This document shows positions 9,807 to 18,172 of a stretch of 64,000 bases of DNA, in pieces. This stretch comes from Rhodopseudomonas palustris (GTDB lineage Bacteria; Pseudomonadota; Alphaproteobacteria; Rhizobiales; Xanthobacteraceae): positions 62,001 to 126,000 of the forward strand of contig NZ_QYYD01000012.1 in assembly GCF_003591005.1 (NCBI RefSeq), in the 5' to 3' direction. How positions within the stretch are numbered: position 1 is the stretch's first letter; each line of letters opens with the position of its first letter. The notes beneath the pieces are model-generated. The model was not told where the DNA came from. It ran no database searches and worked only from the letters and a program-made list of their open reading frames with translations. A program made the position numbers and the translations under genes.

Positions 9807-10831
9807 CCGAGCCCTCCGCCCAGCGAGCGGCGCTCGCGCACGATCAGATACAGGAAGAACGGCACGCCGATGATCGAGGTCAGCACGCCGACCTTGATAT
9901 CAGTAGTGGCCGGAATGATCCGCACCGCGATATCGGCGGCGAGCAGCAGCGCCGCGCCGGCGAGCGCGCTCGGGATCAGCAGCCGCGCCGGATCATGCCC
10001 GATCAGCGGCCGCACCAGATGCGGCGCGACCAGGCCGATGAAGCCGATGGTGCCCGACACAGAGACCGCGCCGCCGACGCCGAGCGCGACGCCGATGATC
10101 ACGATCAGTCGCAGCCGCGCGACATCGACGCCGAGACTCTGCGCGGTTTCTTCGCCGAGGCTGAGCGCGCGGAACGCGGCGCGCTGGCTGAGTAACAAAG
10201 CCCCACCGACCACGATAAACGGCAGTGCCAGCATGACGTGGCGGAAGCTGCGATCTTCCAGCGAGCCGAGCAGCCAGAATGCGATCTCGAGGCTGGCAAA
10301 CGGATTGCGCGACAAGTTCATCACCAGCGCGGTGGCGGCGCCGGCGAGGCTGGAGATCGCAAGGCCCGCCAGGATCAGCAACAGCAGGCTGGCGCCGCGC
10401 CCAGCGACCGCCAGCAGCGCGAACACCGAGACGAACGCCATGCTGATCGCGGCGACCGGCAGTGCGTAGGAACGTACGTCCGCCCAGCCAAGTGCGATGA
10501 TCAGAACCGCGCCGAATGCCGCCGATTGCGGCGCGCCGAACAGCGACGGCGACGCCAGCGGATTGCGCAGCAGCCCCTGCAGCGCGGCGCCGGACAGCCC
10601 CAGGATCGCGCCGATCGCCAGCGCCAGGATCGCGCGCGGCAGCCGGATCTGCTGCACGATGATCTGCTGCACGTCGCCGCCGCGGCCGATCAAACCATCG
10701 ACCACCGCGAGCGGCGAAAGTTTCACCGGGCCGACGCCAAGCGAGCCGATCGCCAGCAGCGCGACGGCCAGCAGCAGCGCGGCGGTGACGACCGCCGCGC
10801 GCGAGACGTGATGAGACCCGGCTGCGCTCAA
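9803..10831 (-). CDS. btuC: ABC importer permease, BtuC/FecCD family
   Basis: A 342-residue polytopic membrane protein with about ten hydrophobic segments. FecCD-family marks are QIRLPRAILALAIGAILGLSGAALQGLLRNPLA (seen as RLPRAILA and LQGLLRNPLASP), SGTIGFIGLVAPHLVR near residue 260 and PATTDIKVGVLTSIIGVPFFLYL at the C-terminus, the coupling region for the ATPase. It starts four bases after the nickel/cobalt permease gene ends, so the five genes from 11909 down to 7218 appear to be one transcript. Confidence 0.9.
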   Translation of the reverse strand: MSAAGSHHVSRAAVVTAALLLAVALLAIGSLGVGPVKLSPLAVVDGLIGRGGDVQQIIVQQIRLPRAILALAIGAILGLSGAALQGLLRNPLASPSLFGAPQSAAFGAVLIIALGWADVRSYALPVAAISMAFVSVFALLAVAGRGASLLLLILAGLAISSLAGAATALVMNLSRNPFASLEIAFWLLGSLEDRSFRHVMLALPFIVVGGALLLSQRAAFRALSLGEETAQSLGVDVARLRLIVIIGVALGVGGAVSVSGTIGFIGLVAPHLVRPLIGHDPARLLIPSALAGAALLLAADIAVRIIPATTDIKVGVLTSIIGVPFFLYLIVRERRSLGGGLG

Positions 10832-10835
10832 CCGC

Positions 10836-11909
10836 TCAGTCCTGTGCGCCCGACGGGCGGACGTCGAGACGGTGATAGCCGTTGAGCCGATAGATGATGG
10901 TCGAGACGATCCAGCTCAAGACAAACAGCGCGACGATGCCGTAGCCGAGCGCGCCGAAATTTTCGTTGAGCTCGGTGATCCATTCCCAGAACGCGCCTTC
11001 GAGATGCAGCCGGCCGGCTACGAGACCGAGCGTCTCGATGCCGCCGATCACGATGGCGACCAGCACCGACACCGAGGTGATGGTCATGTTGTAGTACAGC
11101 TTGCGCACCGGGTTGCGATAGGCCCAGCCATAGGCGCCGAGCATCAGCACGCCGTCGAGCGTATCGACCAGCGTCATGCCGGCGGCGAACAGCGCCGGGA
11201 AGATCAGGATCGACCAATGCGAGATCGAGCCGGCATTGTTGGCGGCGAGGCCGAACAGGCTGATCTCGCTGGCGGTCTCGAAGCCGAGCGCGAACAACAG
11301 CCCGATCGGATAGAGCTGCCAACTCTTGGAAACGAATCGAAACAGCGGCCGGAACAGCCGCGCCAGCCAGCCGCGCTGCTGCAGCAGATGGTCGATATCG
11401 TCGTCGTGCACCGCCTCGCCGGCCCGCACCTTCTTGAATGCGCGATAGACGCCGCTCAGCACCGACAAATTGGCCAGCGCGATGGCGAACAGAAACAGCG
11501 CCGACGCCGAGGTGCCGATGATGCCGCCGATCTCGCGATAGCCGGCGAACCGCTCGGTGAGCGAATTGGCCGCCACCGCGATCGCCAGCGATGCCACCAG
11601 CACGACGGTGGAATGGCCGAGCGCGAAGAACAAGCCGACCGCGACCGGGCGCTTGCCGTCCTGCATCAGCTTGCGGGTGACATTGTCGATCGCCGCGATG
11701 TGATCGGCGTCGAGCGCGTGGCGCAGGCCGAGGCTATAGGCCAGCACAGCGGTGCCGATCAGCACCGGCTGGCCGGCGAAGGCGGTGAGCGCCCAGGCCC
11801 AGGCGGCGATATTGGCGACCACCAGGCCGCCGAGCACGGCAAACAGCCGGAGCCGGAAGCCATCCGGGCGAGCGACGGCGATGGCGGCAGGAGCGAGTGT
11901 GTCTGACAT
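10836..11909 (-). CDS. NiCoT-family nickel/cobalt permease
   Basis: A 357-residue membrane transporter of the HoxN/NixA/NhlF family. The signature RHALDADHI is at residues 63-71 in the second membrane segment (the family metal-selectivity motif), and FALGHSTVV and LFALGFETASEI further along are the other two family motifs. Eight hydrophobic segments can be counted. Placement behind a cobalamin riboswitch and ahead of B12 transport and synthesis genes argues for cobalt as the physiological substrate. A GGGGA ribosome-binding site precedes ATG 11909. Confidence 0.93.
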   Translation of the reverse strand: MSDTLAPAAIAVARPDGFRLRLFAVLGGLVVANIAAWAWALTAFAGQPVLIGTAVLAYSLGLRHALDADHIAAIDNVTRKLMQDGKRPVAVGLFFALGHSTVVLVASLAIAVAANSLTERFAGYREIGGIIGTSASALFLFAIALANLSVLSGVYRAFKKVRAGEAVHDDDIDHLLQQRGWLARLFRPLFRFVSKSWQLYPIGLLFALGFETASEISLFGLAANNAGSISHWSILIFPALFAAGMTLVDTLDGVLMLGAYGWAYRNPVRKLYYNMTITSVSVLVAIVIGGIETLGLVAGRLHLEGAFWEWITELNENFGALGYGIVALFVLSWIVSTIIYRLNGYHRLDVRPSGAQD

Positions 11910-11994
11910 GAGAGTCCCCGAACGGTGAGCAGCTTCCTGTCACCCATGCGGCGGACCGCCCCAGCCGCGCGCACCGCACGCTGGAAGATGACGT

Positions 11995-12175
11995 GGCTCA
12001 GGCCGGTCTCCTGGCTTGCGGGTCGTCGCGCTCCCTCGCCTTCCCGGCCCGGTTGGGTCAGTGGCATGATGAAGGATCGCTCGCCGCCTACAGTTGCGGG
12101 CGCAGCGCCGGCTTAGGGCGCCATCGAAGCGCCCGCACCGGCTTCCCTGTACCGGATCGCTCCGGCACACCTGAA
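11995..12175 (-). promoter_or_regulatory. Cobalamin (AdoCbl) riboswitch
   Basis: On the minus strand the conserved aptamer elements occur in order: the 5' stem and GGGAAGCCGGTGCGGGCGC (about 12128-12147), GCAACTGTAGGCGGC (12083-12097), the B12-box core GCCACTG (12059-12065), GGGCCGGGAAGGCGAGGG (about 12036-12053) and GCCAGGAGACCGGCC (12001-12015). The aptamer ends about 85 bases before the ATG of the nickel/cobalt permease, so B12 probably represses the whole permease-BtuCDF-CobD operon. Mechanism (translation or termination) cannot be told; no U-run terminator is seen, which favours translational control. Confidence 0.96.
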
Positions 12176-12239
12176 CGTCGCGATCAAAGGCGGCGGAGGC
12201 TGTTTTGTCAATCGCCGCCTTGGTCGGAGCGCAGCGCCG

Positions 12240-12563
12240 TCACGCCGGCGTGCTGAGCTTGAGCCCGACCATGCCGGCGACGATCATCGACAGGCACAGC
12301 ACGCGCAACGCATTGGCGGGCTCGCCATACAGCGCCATGCCGACCACGATGCTGCCGGCGGCGCCAATCCCGGTCCACACCGCATAGGCGGTGCCGAATG
12401 GCAGCGACTTCAACGCAATGCTCATCAGGCCGAAGCTGGCAGCGATCGCCACCAGCGTGCCGAGCGCGGGCCAGAGCTTGGTGAAGCCGTCCGAGTGCTT
12501 CAGCCCGAGCGCCCAGACGATCTCCATCAGGCCCGCGGCAAATAGCGCGAGCCAGCCGGTCAT
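12240..12563 (-). CDS. sugE: SMR-family guanidinium/quaternary ammonium exporter (SugE/Gdx)
   Basis: A 107-residue small multidrug resistance protein with four membrane helices. The essential glutamate is E14 in GLMEIVWALGLKHSDGF, and the WALGLKHSDGFT stretch matches the SugE/Gdx branch (guanidinium exporters) rather than EmrE. Its ATG overlaps the btaB stop in ATGA, so it is translationally coupled to a betaine-lipid methyltransferase gene, an unexpected partner. It works as a dimer; only one subunit gene is present here, consistent with a homodimer. Confidence 0.9.
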   Translation of the reverse strand: MTGWLALFAAGLMEIVWALGLKHSDGFTKLWPALGTLVAIAASFGLMSIALKSLPFGTAYAVWTGIGAAGSIVVGMALYGEPANALRVLCLSMIVAGMVGLKLSTPA

Positions 12564-13261
12564 GTGGCGCGGGACGGCAGGGTCAGCACCGCGGCCTGGG
12601 CGTAGCCGCGATACGGCCGGTCGAAGGTCAGCCCAGCACCGATGCGCACCGCGATCTGGCTCAGCGTCGTTTCCAGCTGATCGCGCGGCGTGACGCCGAA
12701 CAGCGCCAGCCAGCGGCGGAGCGCCCGACGGGCGAAACCCGGCAGCCCGGACTGATCGCCGAAATCGACGATGTGGAGCTGCCCGCCCGGCTTCAGGCTG
12801 GCGATCGCGTGCTCGATCACTGCGGTCCAGTCCGGAATCATCGACAGGCTGTAGGAGATCATCACCCGGTCGAACGCCACCGCCTGACCGAACACGCTTT
12901 GCGCGGTGAAATTGGTCGCGTCGCCATGCGCCACCTTGGTCCGGCCGCCGAGGCCGGCGCGAGCGATCGCGCCGATCGCCGAGGTCAGCATCTCGGTCGA
13001 GACGTCGAAGCCATAGAACCGGGCCTGCGGATAGCGCAGCGCCGCGGTCACCAGATTGCGCCCGGTGCCGCAGCCGATCTCGAGGACATGGCCGCCGGCC
13101 GGCGGCGCCAGGCCCGCAATCAGTTCGTTGCGACCAAGAAGATAGTACCGACGGGTGATATCGTAGATGTGTCGCTGATAGCGATACATCCGGTTCATGC
13201 GGGTCGTCGCATCGACCGGCCAGGACGGATCAACCGTGAATTCGGAGCGGATCATCGTCAT
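12560..13261 (-). CDS. btaB: Betaine-lipid N-methyltransferase BtaB
   Basis: A 233-residue class I SAM methyltransferase. Motif I is VLEIGCGTGRN at residues 59-69, preceded by the BtaB-like N-terminus (MNRMYRYQRHIYDITRRYYLLGR) that resembles the PmtA/UbiE-like lipid methyltransferases; FDRVMISYSLSMIPDW and LKPGGQLHIVDFGD follow. BtaB trimethylates diacylglyceryl-homoserine to the betaine lipid DGTS. ATG 13261 is chosen because AAGGG lies 8 bases upstream. The assignment rests on divergent btaA; alone it could be a phosphatidylethanolamine methyltransferase-like enzyme. Confidence 0.85.
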   Translation of the reverse strand: MTMIRSEFTVDPSWPVDATTRMNRMYRYQRHIYDITRRYYLLGRNELIAGLAPPAGGHVLEIGCGTGRNLVTAALRYPQARFYGFDVSTEMLTSAIGAIARAGLGGRTKVAHGDATNFTAQSVFGQAVAFDRVMISYSLSMIPDWTAVIEHAIASLKPGGQLHIVDFGDQSGLPGFARRALRRWLALFGVTPRDQLETTLSQIAVRIGAGLTFDRPYRGYAQAAVLTLPSRAT

Positions 13262-13344
13262 GAAATGCACCCTTCGCGCAGGGAGAATCGTCCGCCTTCC
13301 ATCCGATTTTGCCACGACACAGTGATGACAGATCGAGCTGCAGG

Positions 13345-13362
13345 CTGTCGCAAAACTGCATT
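13345..13362 (+). promoter_or_regulatory. Candidate Pho box between btaA and btaB
   Basis: CTGTCGCAAAACTGCATT shows two CTGnC-type half sites 11 bases apart with an A-run between, resembling the PhoB consensus (CTGTCAT repeated every 11 bases). It lies 43 bases before btaA. Betaine lipid synthesis is induced by phosphate starvation in Rhodobacter and Sinorhizobium, so such a site is expected here, but the match is imperfect. Confidence 0.45.
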
Positions 13363-13404
13363 GCTACATGGCTATTCTCGACCGATGAGCGAGTCGAGGA
13401 CGGC

Positions 13405-14628
13405 ATGAACACGCAGCAACTGATCGCGGACGCGGTCCGCAACAGCAAGGATCGCAGCGAGTCGACGATCTGGGACCGACTGTTTTCGATCTGGTTCCGC
13501 CGTCTGGTCTATACCCAGATCTGGGAAGATCCTGAGGCGGATCTTGCTGCACTGCAACTCCCGATCGGCTCGACCATCGTCACCATTTCGTCCGGCGGCT
13601 GCAACGCGCTGTCCTACCTCTCCGCCAAGCCGGCGCAAGTCTTTGCGGTCGACCTCAACGAAGCGCATCTGGCGCTGCTGAAGTTGAAACTTGCCGGGCT
13701 GCGGGCACTGCCGGACTACAAGCAGTTCTGGCGCTTCTTCGGCGAGGGCGAAGCGGACGACAATGCTGATCTTTATCGCCAGCGCTTGCGCCCGCAGCTC
13801 GATCGCGACGCCCGCAACTATTGGGACGAACGCGATTTCCGTGGCCGGGCGCGCTATCGCTATTTCACCGACGGCTTCTATCGGCACGGCGCACTTGGCA
13901 GCTTCATCGGCTTCGCGCATCTGTTGGCAAAATTCGCCAAGATCGATCTGAAGGCGCTGCTCGAAGCGACCCCGGACTCACCGGAGCGGCAGAATGCGCT
14001 GCGCCGGGTGGACCGGCTGTTCCATTCGGGGTTTGCGCGTCTGCTGACCCGGACGCCGGCATTGTTGTTCAGCCTCGGCATTCCGCCGCAGCAGCGCGAC
14101 CTGCTCGGCGGCGATCAGCCGCTCAACGAGGTGCTACATCAGCGCTTGATGCGGTTGATCGATGCCTACCCGAACGAGACGAACTACTTCGCCTGGCAGG
14201 CGCTGAGCCGGCGCTATCCGGGACCCGGCGACACTTGCCTGCCGCTGTATCTGCAGAAGAGCCGCTACGCGCAGATGCGATCGGGCGCCGGACTGATCAT
14301 TCCGGTGCATGAAAATCTGCGGGTGTTTCTCGGAAGCCTGCCGGCCCGGCAAATCGATGCCGTGGTTTTGCTCGACTCGCAGGACTGGATGGCGCCGGAT
14401 GAAATCCGCGCGCTGTGGGACGCGATCGACCGCTCCGGCAAGGACTCCGTGCGGGTGATCTTCCGCACCGCCGGCGCCGAGTCGCCGCTCGAGACCGAAG
14501 CGCTGGCGCCGCTGCAACAAGCCTGGCAGCGCGACGCCGATCGCAGCGCGATCGGCTTCGACCGCGACCGCTCCGGCATCTACGGCGGTTTCCATTGCTA
14601 CGCACGCCGATCCGTTGGTGCGGTGTGA
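13405..14628 (+). CDS. btaA: SAM:diacylglycerol 3-amino-3-carboxypropyltransferase BtaA
   Basis: A 407-residue DUF3419 protein, the usual BtaA length. It transfers the 3-amino-3-carboxypropyl group of SAM to diacylglycerol, making diacylglyceryl-homoserine, the BtaB substrate. Family signs: LVYTQIWEDPEADLAAL at residues 34-50, the SAM-binding segment STIVTISSGGCNALSYL at about 56-72, DLNEAHLALLKLKL following it, and the C-terminal YGGFHCYARR. ATG 13405 has GAGGA four bases upstream. Unlike the btaAB operon of Rhodobacter sphaeroides, btaA and btaB are divergent here. Confidence 0.92.
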   Translation: MNTQQLIADAVRNSKDRSESTIWDRLFSIWFRRLVYTQIWEDPEADLAALQLPIGSTIVTISSGGCNALSYLSAKPAQVFAVDLNEAHLALLKLKLAGLRALPDYKQFWRFFGEGEADDNADLYRQRLRPQLDRDARNYWDERDFRGRARYRYFTDGFYRHGALGSFIGFAHLLAKFAKIDLKALLEATPDSPERQNALRRVDRLFHSGFARLLTRTPALLFSLGIPPQQRDLLGGDQPLNEVLHQRLMRLIDAYPNETNYFAWQALSRRYPGPGDTCLPLYLQKSRYAQMRSGAGLIIPVHENLRVFLGSLPARQIDAVVLLDSQDWMAPDEIRALWDAIDRSGKDSVRVIFRTAGAESPLETEALAPLQQAWQRDADRSAIGFDRDRSGIYGGFHCYARRSVGAV

Positions 14629-14830
14629 CCGGCGACGCTTGCCGCGTCATCGGACAGTCGTCCTTCCCAAACCTCTTAACGGCCGGACTTTTTTTAGAAG
14701 CACGCGGGATGCGCGCCGCAAGAGAATCGACGTCATAGCGAACAGCAGCCTGGTGAGCGCGTGCAGCGCAACTACGGCGCTGCACAAGATCACTAGCAGT
14801 TAGTTGATGAGACCTTCGCGGGCGGCCGGC

Positions 14831-14873
14831 CGAAAATCGATTTTCGATTTCGGTTGACGCTTAGCGGTATGAT
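14831..14873 (+). promoter_or_regulatory. Palindromic operator and promoter candidate before the GntR gene
   Basis: CGAAAATCGATTTTCG (14831-14846) is a perfect 16-base palindrome in an AT-rich patch just before the GntR gene at 14889. TATGAT (14868-14873) could be a -10 box, in which case the palindrome overlaps the -35 region and the transcript would be nearly leaderless. Autoregulation by the GntR protein is the simplest reading. Confidence 0.45.
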
Positions 14874-14888
14874 GTTCATTCTTCGTGC

Positions 14889-15614
14889 ATGAACGGGATG
14901 GGACTGCGCGTTTCAGAGACCGTCGGCGGCGGGCCACGGAGCCTGACGTCGGCGTTGCACGAGCGGCTCCGCGGTGACATTCTCGCGACCCGGCTGCTGC
15001 CGGGGCAGAAGCTCAATATCGCCAGCCTTGCCAAGCAGTTCGGAGTCAGCCTCGCCGCCGTACGCGAGGCCCTGTCACGGCTGACCGCCGACGGCCTGGT
15101 ACAAGCCTCGGATCAGCGCGGCTTCCGGGTCGCGCCGGTCTCACTTGGCGACCTCGCCGATATCACGCGCACGCGTATCGACATTGAAGGCCTTGCGTTG
15201 CGGCGCTCGATCGAGTTCGGCGACGCGCGCTGGCTGATCGCAGTGCAGCAGTCGTGGGAAGCGCTCAAGGCCGTCGAGTATCGCGACCCGGACGACGGCT
15301 CCGAGCATCATGACGAGTGGATGAGCCGTCACCGCGTCTTCCATCGCACGCTGGTGAGCGCCTGCGACTCGCCATGGCTGCTCGGCTTTCGCGACGTGCT
15401 GCACGAGCAGAGCGAACGCTACCGACGGCTGTCGATCCGGCGCGAGCTCGGCAAGATCCGCGATGTCGAGGCCGAGCACGCTACCATCGTGGCTGCGGTG
15501 CTGGATCGCGACGCCGAGGCGGCGGTGCGGGCGCTGGCGCTGCATTTCAGCGTCACCAAGGAATTCGTCGAGCTTGCGGCTTTTCGCATCGCGGAGGTGA
15601 GCGCGGCGCACTGA
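14889..15614 (+). CDS. GntR-family regulator with FCD domain
   Basis: A 241-residue FadR-subfamily transcription factor. The N-terminal winged helix spans about residues 17-85 (LTSALHERLRGDILATRLLPGQKLN, then LAKQFGVSLAAVREALSRLTADGLV, then GFRVAPVS), and the C-terminal all-helical FCD ligand domain occupies about 90-225 with putative metal-binding His in HRVFHRTLV. It precedes the ABC transporter genes in the same orientation and is the obvious local regulator of the cluster through 21730. No good ribosome-binding site precedes ATG 14889; ATG 14898 is an alternative. Confidence 0.9.
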   Translation: MNGMGLRVSETVGGGPRSLTSALHERLRGDILATRLLPGQKLNIASLAKQFGVSLAAVREALSRLTADGLVQASDQRGFRVAPVSLGDLADITRTRIDIEGLALRRSIEFGDARWLIAVQQSWEALKAVEYRDPDDGSEHHDEWMSRHRVFHRTLVSACDSPWLLGFRDVLHEQSERYRRLSIRRELGKIRDVEAEHATIVAAVLDRDAEAAVRALALHFSVTKEFVELAAFRIAEVSAAH

Positions 15615-15661
15615 TCGACCGGAGAAAACTCCGGCGTCCAACAACATTGGGAGGAAACACC

Positions 15662-16627
15662 ATGAAGATGTCTCGCCGGCTGGCGCTGTCGTCACTCGCC
15701 GCTGCGGTTCTGTTCGCCGGACCTGCGACGGCTGCCGAAACCATCCGGGTTGGCCTTCCCACAAAGACGTTCTGGCCCACCACGGTGGCCGAAACCGCCG
15801 TGCGGCAGAAGCTGTTCGAGAAGGAAGGCCTCAAGGCCGAGCTGACGATCTATCGCAGCGGCGCCGAAACCTTCGAGGGCATGGCGGCCGGAGCTGCCGA
15901 TATCATCCTTGACCCTCCGTCGCTGGTCTCGGCCGGCCGCAAGAAGGGCGTGATGTCGCGCGTCGTCGGCAACGCTACGATGGGCAATTACGGCTGGCAG
16001 CTGATGGTGCCGGCCAAGTCGACGCTGACCGTCAAGGATCTGCAGGGCAAGAAGGTCGGCATCACCGCAGCCGGATCGGGCTCCGACCTGCTGGCGCTGT
16101 GGACGATCCAGGACAAGAAGGTCGAGTTCAACCGCGTGCCGGTCGGTGGCGGCGGCCTGGTACCCAACCTGCTCGCCGGCAATGTCGACGCCGCCGTAGT
16201 GTACTCGCCACTCAGCTTCCAGATCGCGAAGGCCGGCGAGGCCAAGACCATCCTCGACTACGCCACCGCTGTGCCGCCGAACCTCACCGCCGGGTGGATC
16301 GTGCTCGACCGCTTCGCGGAGGCCAAGCCGGAGGTCGTGCAGAAGGCCCTCAACGCGCTGTACGGCGCGGTGCATTTCATGCGCGGCAACCGTGACGTCA
16401 CCATCAAGCTGATCTCCGAACTGTACGAGATGCCGGCCGAGATCGCCGCGCTCGAATACGAGCAGACCATCATGAAACTCGAGACCGACGGCAGCATGAG
16501 CGCCGCCAACGTGCCGGCCGCGGTGCAACTGTCGCTGGATATGGCGCGAAGCGGCGGGCTGAAGGATCTGGTGCCGGTCGAGGACGTGATCTCGACCAAG
16601 TTCAAGCCGGTCCCGACCAAGCCGTGA
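15662..16627 (+). CDS. NitT/TauT-type ABC solute-binding protein
   Basis: A 321-residue periplasmic protein of the SsuA/TauA/ThiY-like family. Residues 1-24 form a signal peptide ending ATA; the mature part opens ETIRVGLPTKTFWPTTVAE and includes LQGKKVGITAAGSGSD and a hinge region VDAAVVYSPLSFQIA. A strong GAGGA site precedes ATG 15662. The ligand is not evident: relatives bind sulfonates, nitrate, pyrimidines or aromatic acids. It begins a four-gene transporter unit. Confidence 0.9.
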   Translation: MKMSRRLALSSLAAAVLFAGPATAAETIRVGLPTKTFWPTTVAETAVRQKLFEKEGLKAELTIYRSGAETFEGMAAGAADIILDPPSLVSAGRKKGVMSRVVGNATMGNYGWQLMVPAKSTLTVKDLQGKKVGITAAGSGSDLLALWTIQDKKVEFNRVPVGGGGLVPNLLAGNVDAAVVYSPLSFQIAKAGEAKTILDYATAVPPNLTAGWIVLDRFAEAKPEVVQKALNALYGAVHFMRGNRDVTIKLISELYEMPAEIAALEYEQTIMKLETDGSMSAANVPAAVQLSLDMARSGGLKDLVPVEDVISTKFKPVPTKP

Positions 16628-16628
16628 C

Positions 16629-17384
16629 ATGGCAGGCACCCTCGCCATTCAGCTGACGCGGATCGCGATCGTCGTCGCGATCCTGGGGCTGTGGGAGACG
16701 CTGTCGCGCACCGGCCTCGTCAACCCGCGGCTGCTGCCGCCGGCGTCCGAGACGTTCGCGACGCTGCTCGATCTGTTGCAACGCGCCAGCGTGCAGAAGG
16801 ACCTGCTGGTCACCGGCAGCGAAGTCATCACTGCGTTTGCGCTGGCCGTGCCGGCCGGCGCGCTGATCGGCCTGTTGATGGCGGAGAACCGTTACTTCGG
16901 CGAAGTGACGCGGCCGCTGCTGTTCTTTGCCTTCAGCATTCCGAAGTCGATCTTCCTGCCGATGTTCATTCTGGTGTTCGGCGTCGGCTTCGCCCAGAAG
17001 GTCGGGTTCGGATTTTTCTCGACGATCTTCATCGTCATCATGTCGACCGCCACGGCGGTAGAGTCGGTCAAGGTCGAGCACCTCACCGTGGCGCGCTCCT
17101 ATGGGGCGACGCCGGTGCAGACCGCGCTCCGCGTGTATCTGCCCAGCATGCTGCCGGTGCTGCTCGAGGCGCTGCGGATCGCGATGATCTTCAACCTCAC
17201 CGGCGTGATCCTCGCCGAGATGTACGCCTCACCGGACGGCATCGGCCATCAGATCGCGATCTGGGGCGAAAACTTCCAGATGAAGCAGCTGCTCGCCGGC
17301 GTGGTGATGGTCGCGGCGATCGCCATGACGTTCAACGAACTGATCAGATGGGTGGAAACACGATGCAGCCATTGGCGAACGTGA
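16629..17384 (+). CDS. ABC transporter permease, NitT/TauT type (first)
   Basis: A 251-residue membrane protein with about six helices (SsuC/TauC family), starting one base after the binding-protein stop. The EAA-type coupling loop is VEHLTVARSYGATPVQTALRVYLPSMLP, seen near residues 145-175. It overlaps the ATPase gene by 22 bases. A second, different permease follows the ATPase, so the transporter is probably a heterodimer. Confidence 0.9.
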   Translation: MAGTLAIQLTRIAIVVAILGLWETLSRTGLVNPRLLPPASETFATLLDLLQRASVQKDLLVTGSEVITAFALAVPAGALIGLLMAENRYFGEVTRPLLFFAFSIPKSIFLPMFILVFGVGFAQKVGFGFFSTIFIVIMSTATAVESVKVEHLTVARSYGATPVQTALRVYLPSMLPVLLEALRIAMIFNLTGVILAEMYASPDGIGHQIAIWGENFQMKQLLAGVVMVAAIAMTFNELIRWVETRCSHWRT

Positions 17385-18169
17385 CCCCGCTGCGACCGGC
17401 GCCACGCGCCGGCGCCATTGCCGTCCGCAATGTCGGGCAGGTGTTCAAGACGAGGTCGCAGGACATCGTCGCGCTCGACGACGTCTCGCTCGACATCAAG
17501 CCGGGGCGCTTCGTCGTGCTGGTCGGGCCGAGCGGCTGCGGCAAATCCACTCTGCTGATGATGATGGCCGGGCTGCGCCGGCCGACCACCGGCACGATCA
17601 ATATCAACGGCGCGCCGATCACCCAACCGGACCCCAACCGCGTCGGTGTCGTGTTTCAGGAGGCCAGCCTGTTTCCCTGGCTGACTGCGGAAGAAAACGT
17701 CGAATTCCCGCTCAGCCTGCGCGGCGTCGCCAAGGCCGAGCGCCGCGTCAAGGCGCAGGACGCGTTGAAGCTGGTCGGGCTGGAGAATTTCGGCAAGCGC
17801 CACCCGCACGAGCTGTCCGGCGGCATGAAGCAGCGCGTCTCGATCGCGCGCGGCCTGGTGCAGGATCCGCCGGTGCTGCTGATGGACGAGCCATTCGCGG
17901 CGCTCGACGAGCAGACACGCATGACCATGGGCGACGAATTGCTGCGGATCTGGGCCGCGACCGGCAAGACCGTGGTGTTCGTCACCCACAGCCTGACCGA
18001 GGCGGTGTATCTCGCCGACGAAGTTATCGTGATGTCGGCGCGCCCCGGCCGCATCGTCGATCACCTGCAGGTGCAGCTGCCGCGGCCGCGGACTTACGAG
18101 ATGCTGAGCGGCGATGCGTTCGGCAAACTGCGCGACCAGATTTGGCGCCACATCCGCAAGTCGGCCTGA
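17363..18169 (+). CDS. ABC transporter ATPase, NitT/TauT type
   Basis: A 268-residue ATPase. Walker A GPSGCGKST is at residues 55-63, the Q-loop FQEASLFPWLT near 99-108 (typical of SsuB/TauB), signature LSGGMKQR at 151-158, Walker B VLLMDEPFAALD at 171-182 and the switch His in FVTHSLTEA. The first 20 residues are a Pro/Ala-rich extension. ATG 17363 lies inside the end of the preceding permease gene. Confidence 0.92.
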   Translation: MQPLANVTPLRPAPRAGAIAVRNVGQVFKTRSQDIVALDDVSLDIKPGRFVVLVGPSGCGKSTLLMMMAGLRRPTTGTININGAPITQPDPNRVGVVFQEASLFPWLTAEENVEFPLSLRGVAKAERRVKAQDALKLVGLENFGKRHPHELSGGMKQRVSIARGLVQDPPVLLMDEPFAALDEQTRMTMGDELLRIWAATGKTVVFVTHSLTEAVYLADEVIVMSARPGRIVDHLQVQLPRPRTYEMLSGDAFGKLRDQIWRHIRKSA

Positions 18170-18172
18170 GCC

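Noticed and set aside
13321-13336. Second Pho-box candidate on the minus strand (CTGTCATCACTGTGTC)
   Set aside because: The two half sites are 9 rather than 11 bases apart, so it does not fit the PhoB pattern, although the first half is a perfect match.
14641-14698. Possible terminator after btaA (T-run at about 14690)
   Set aside because: A seven-T run is present, but no stable GC-rich stem directly precedes it, only short 4-base pairings with long loops.
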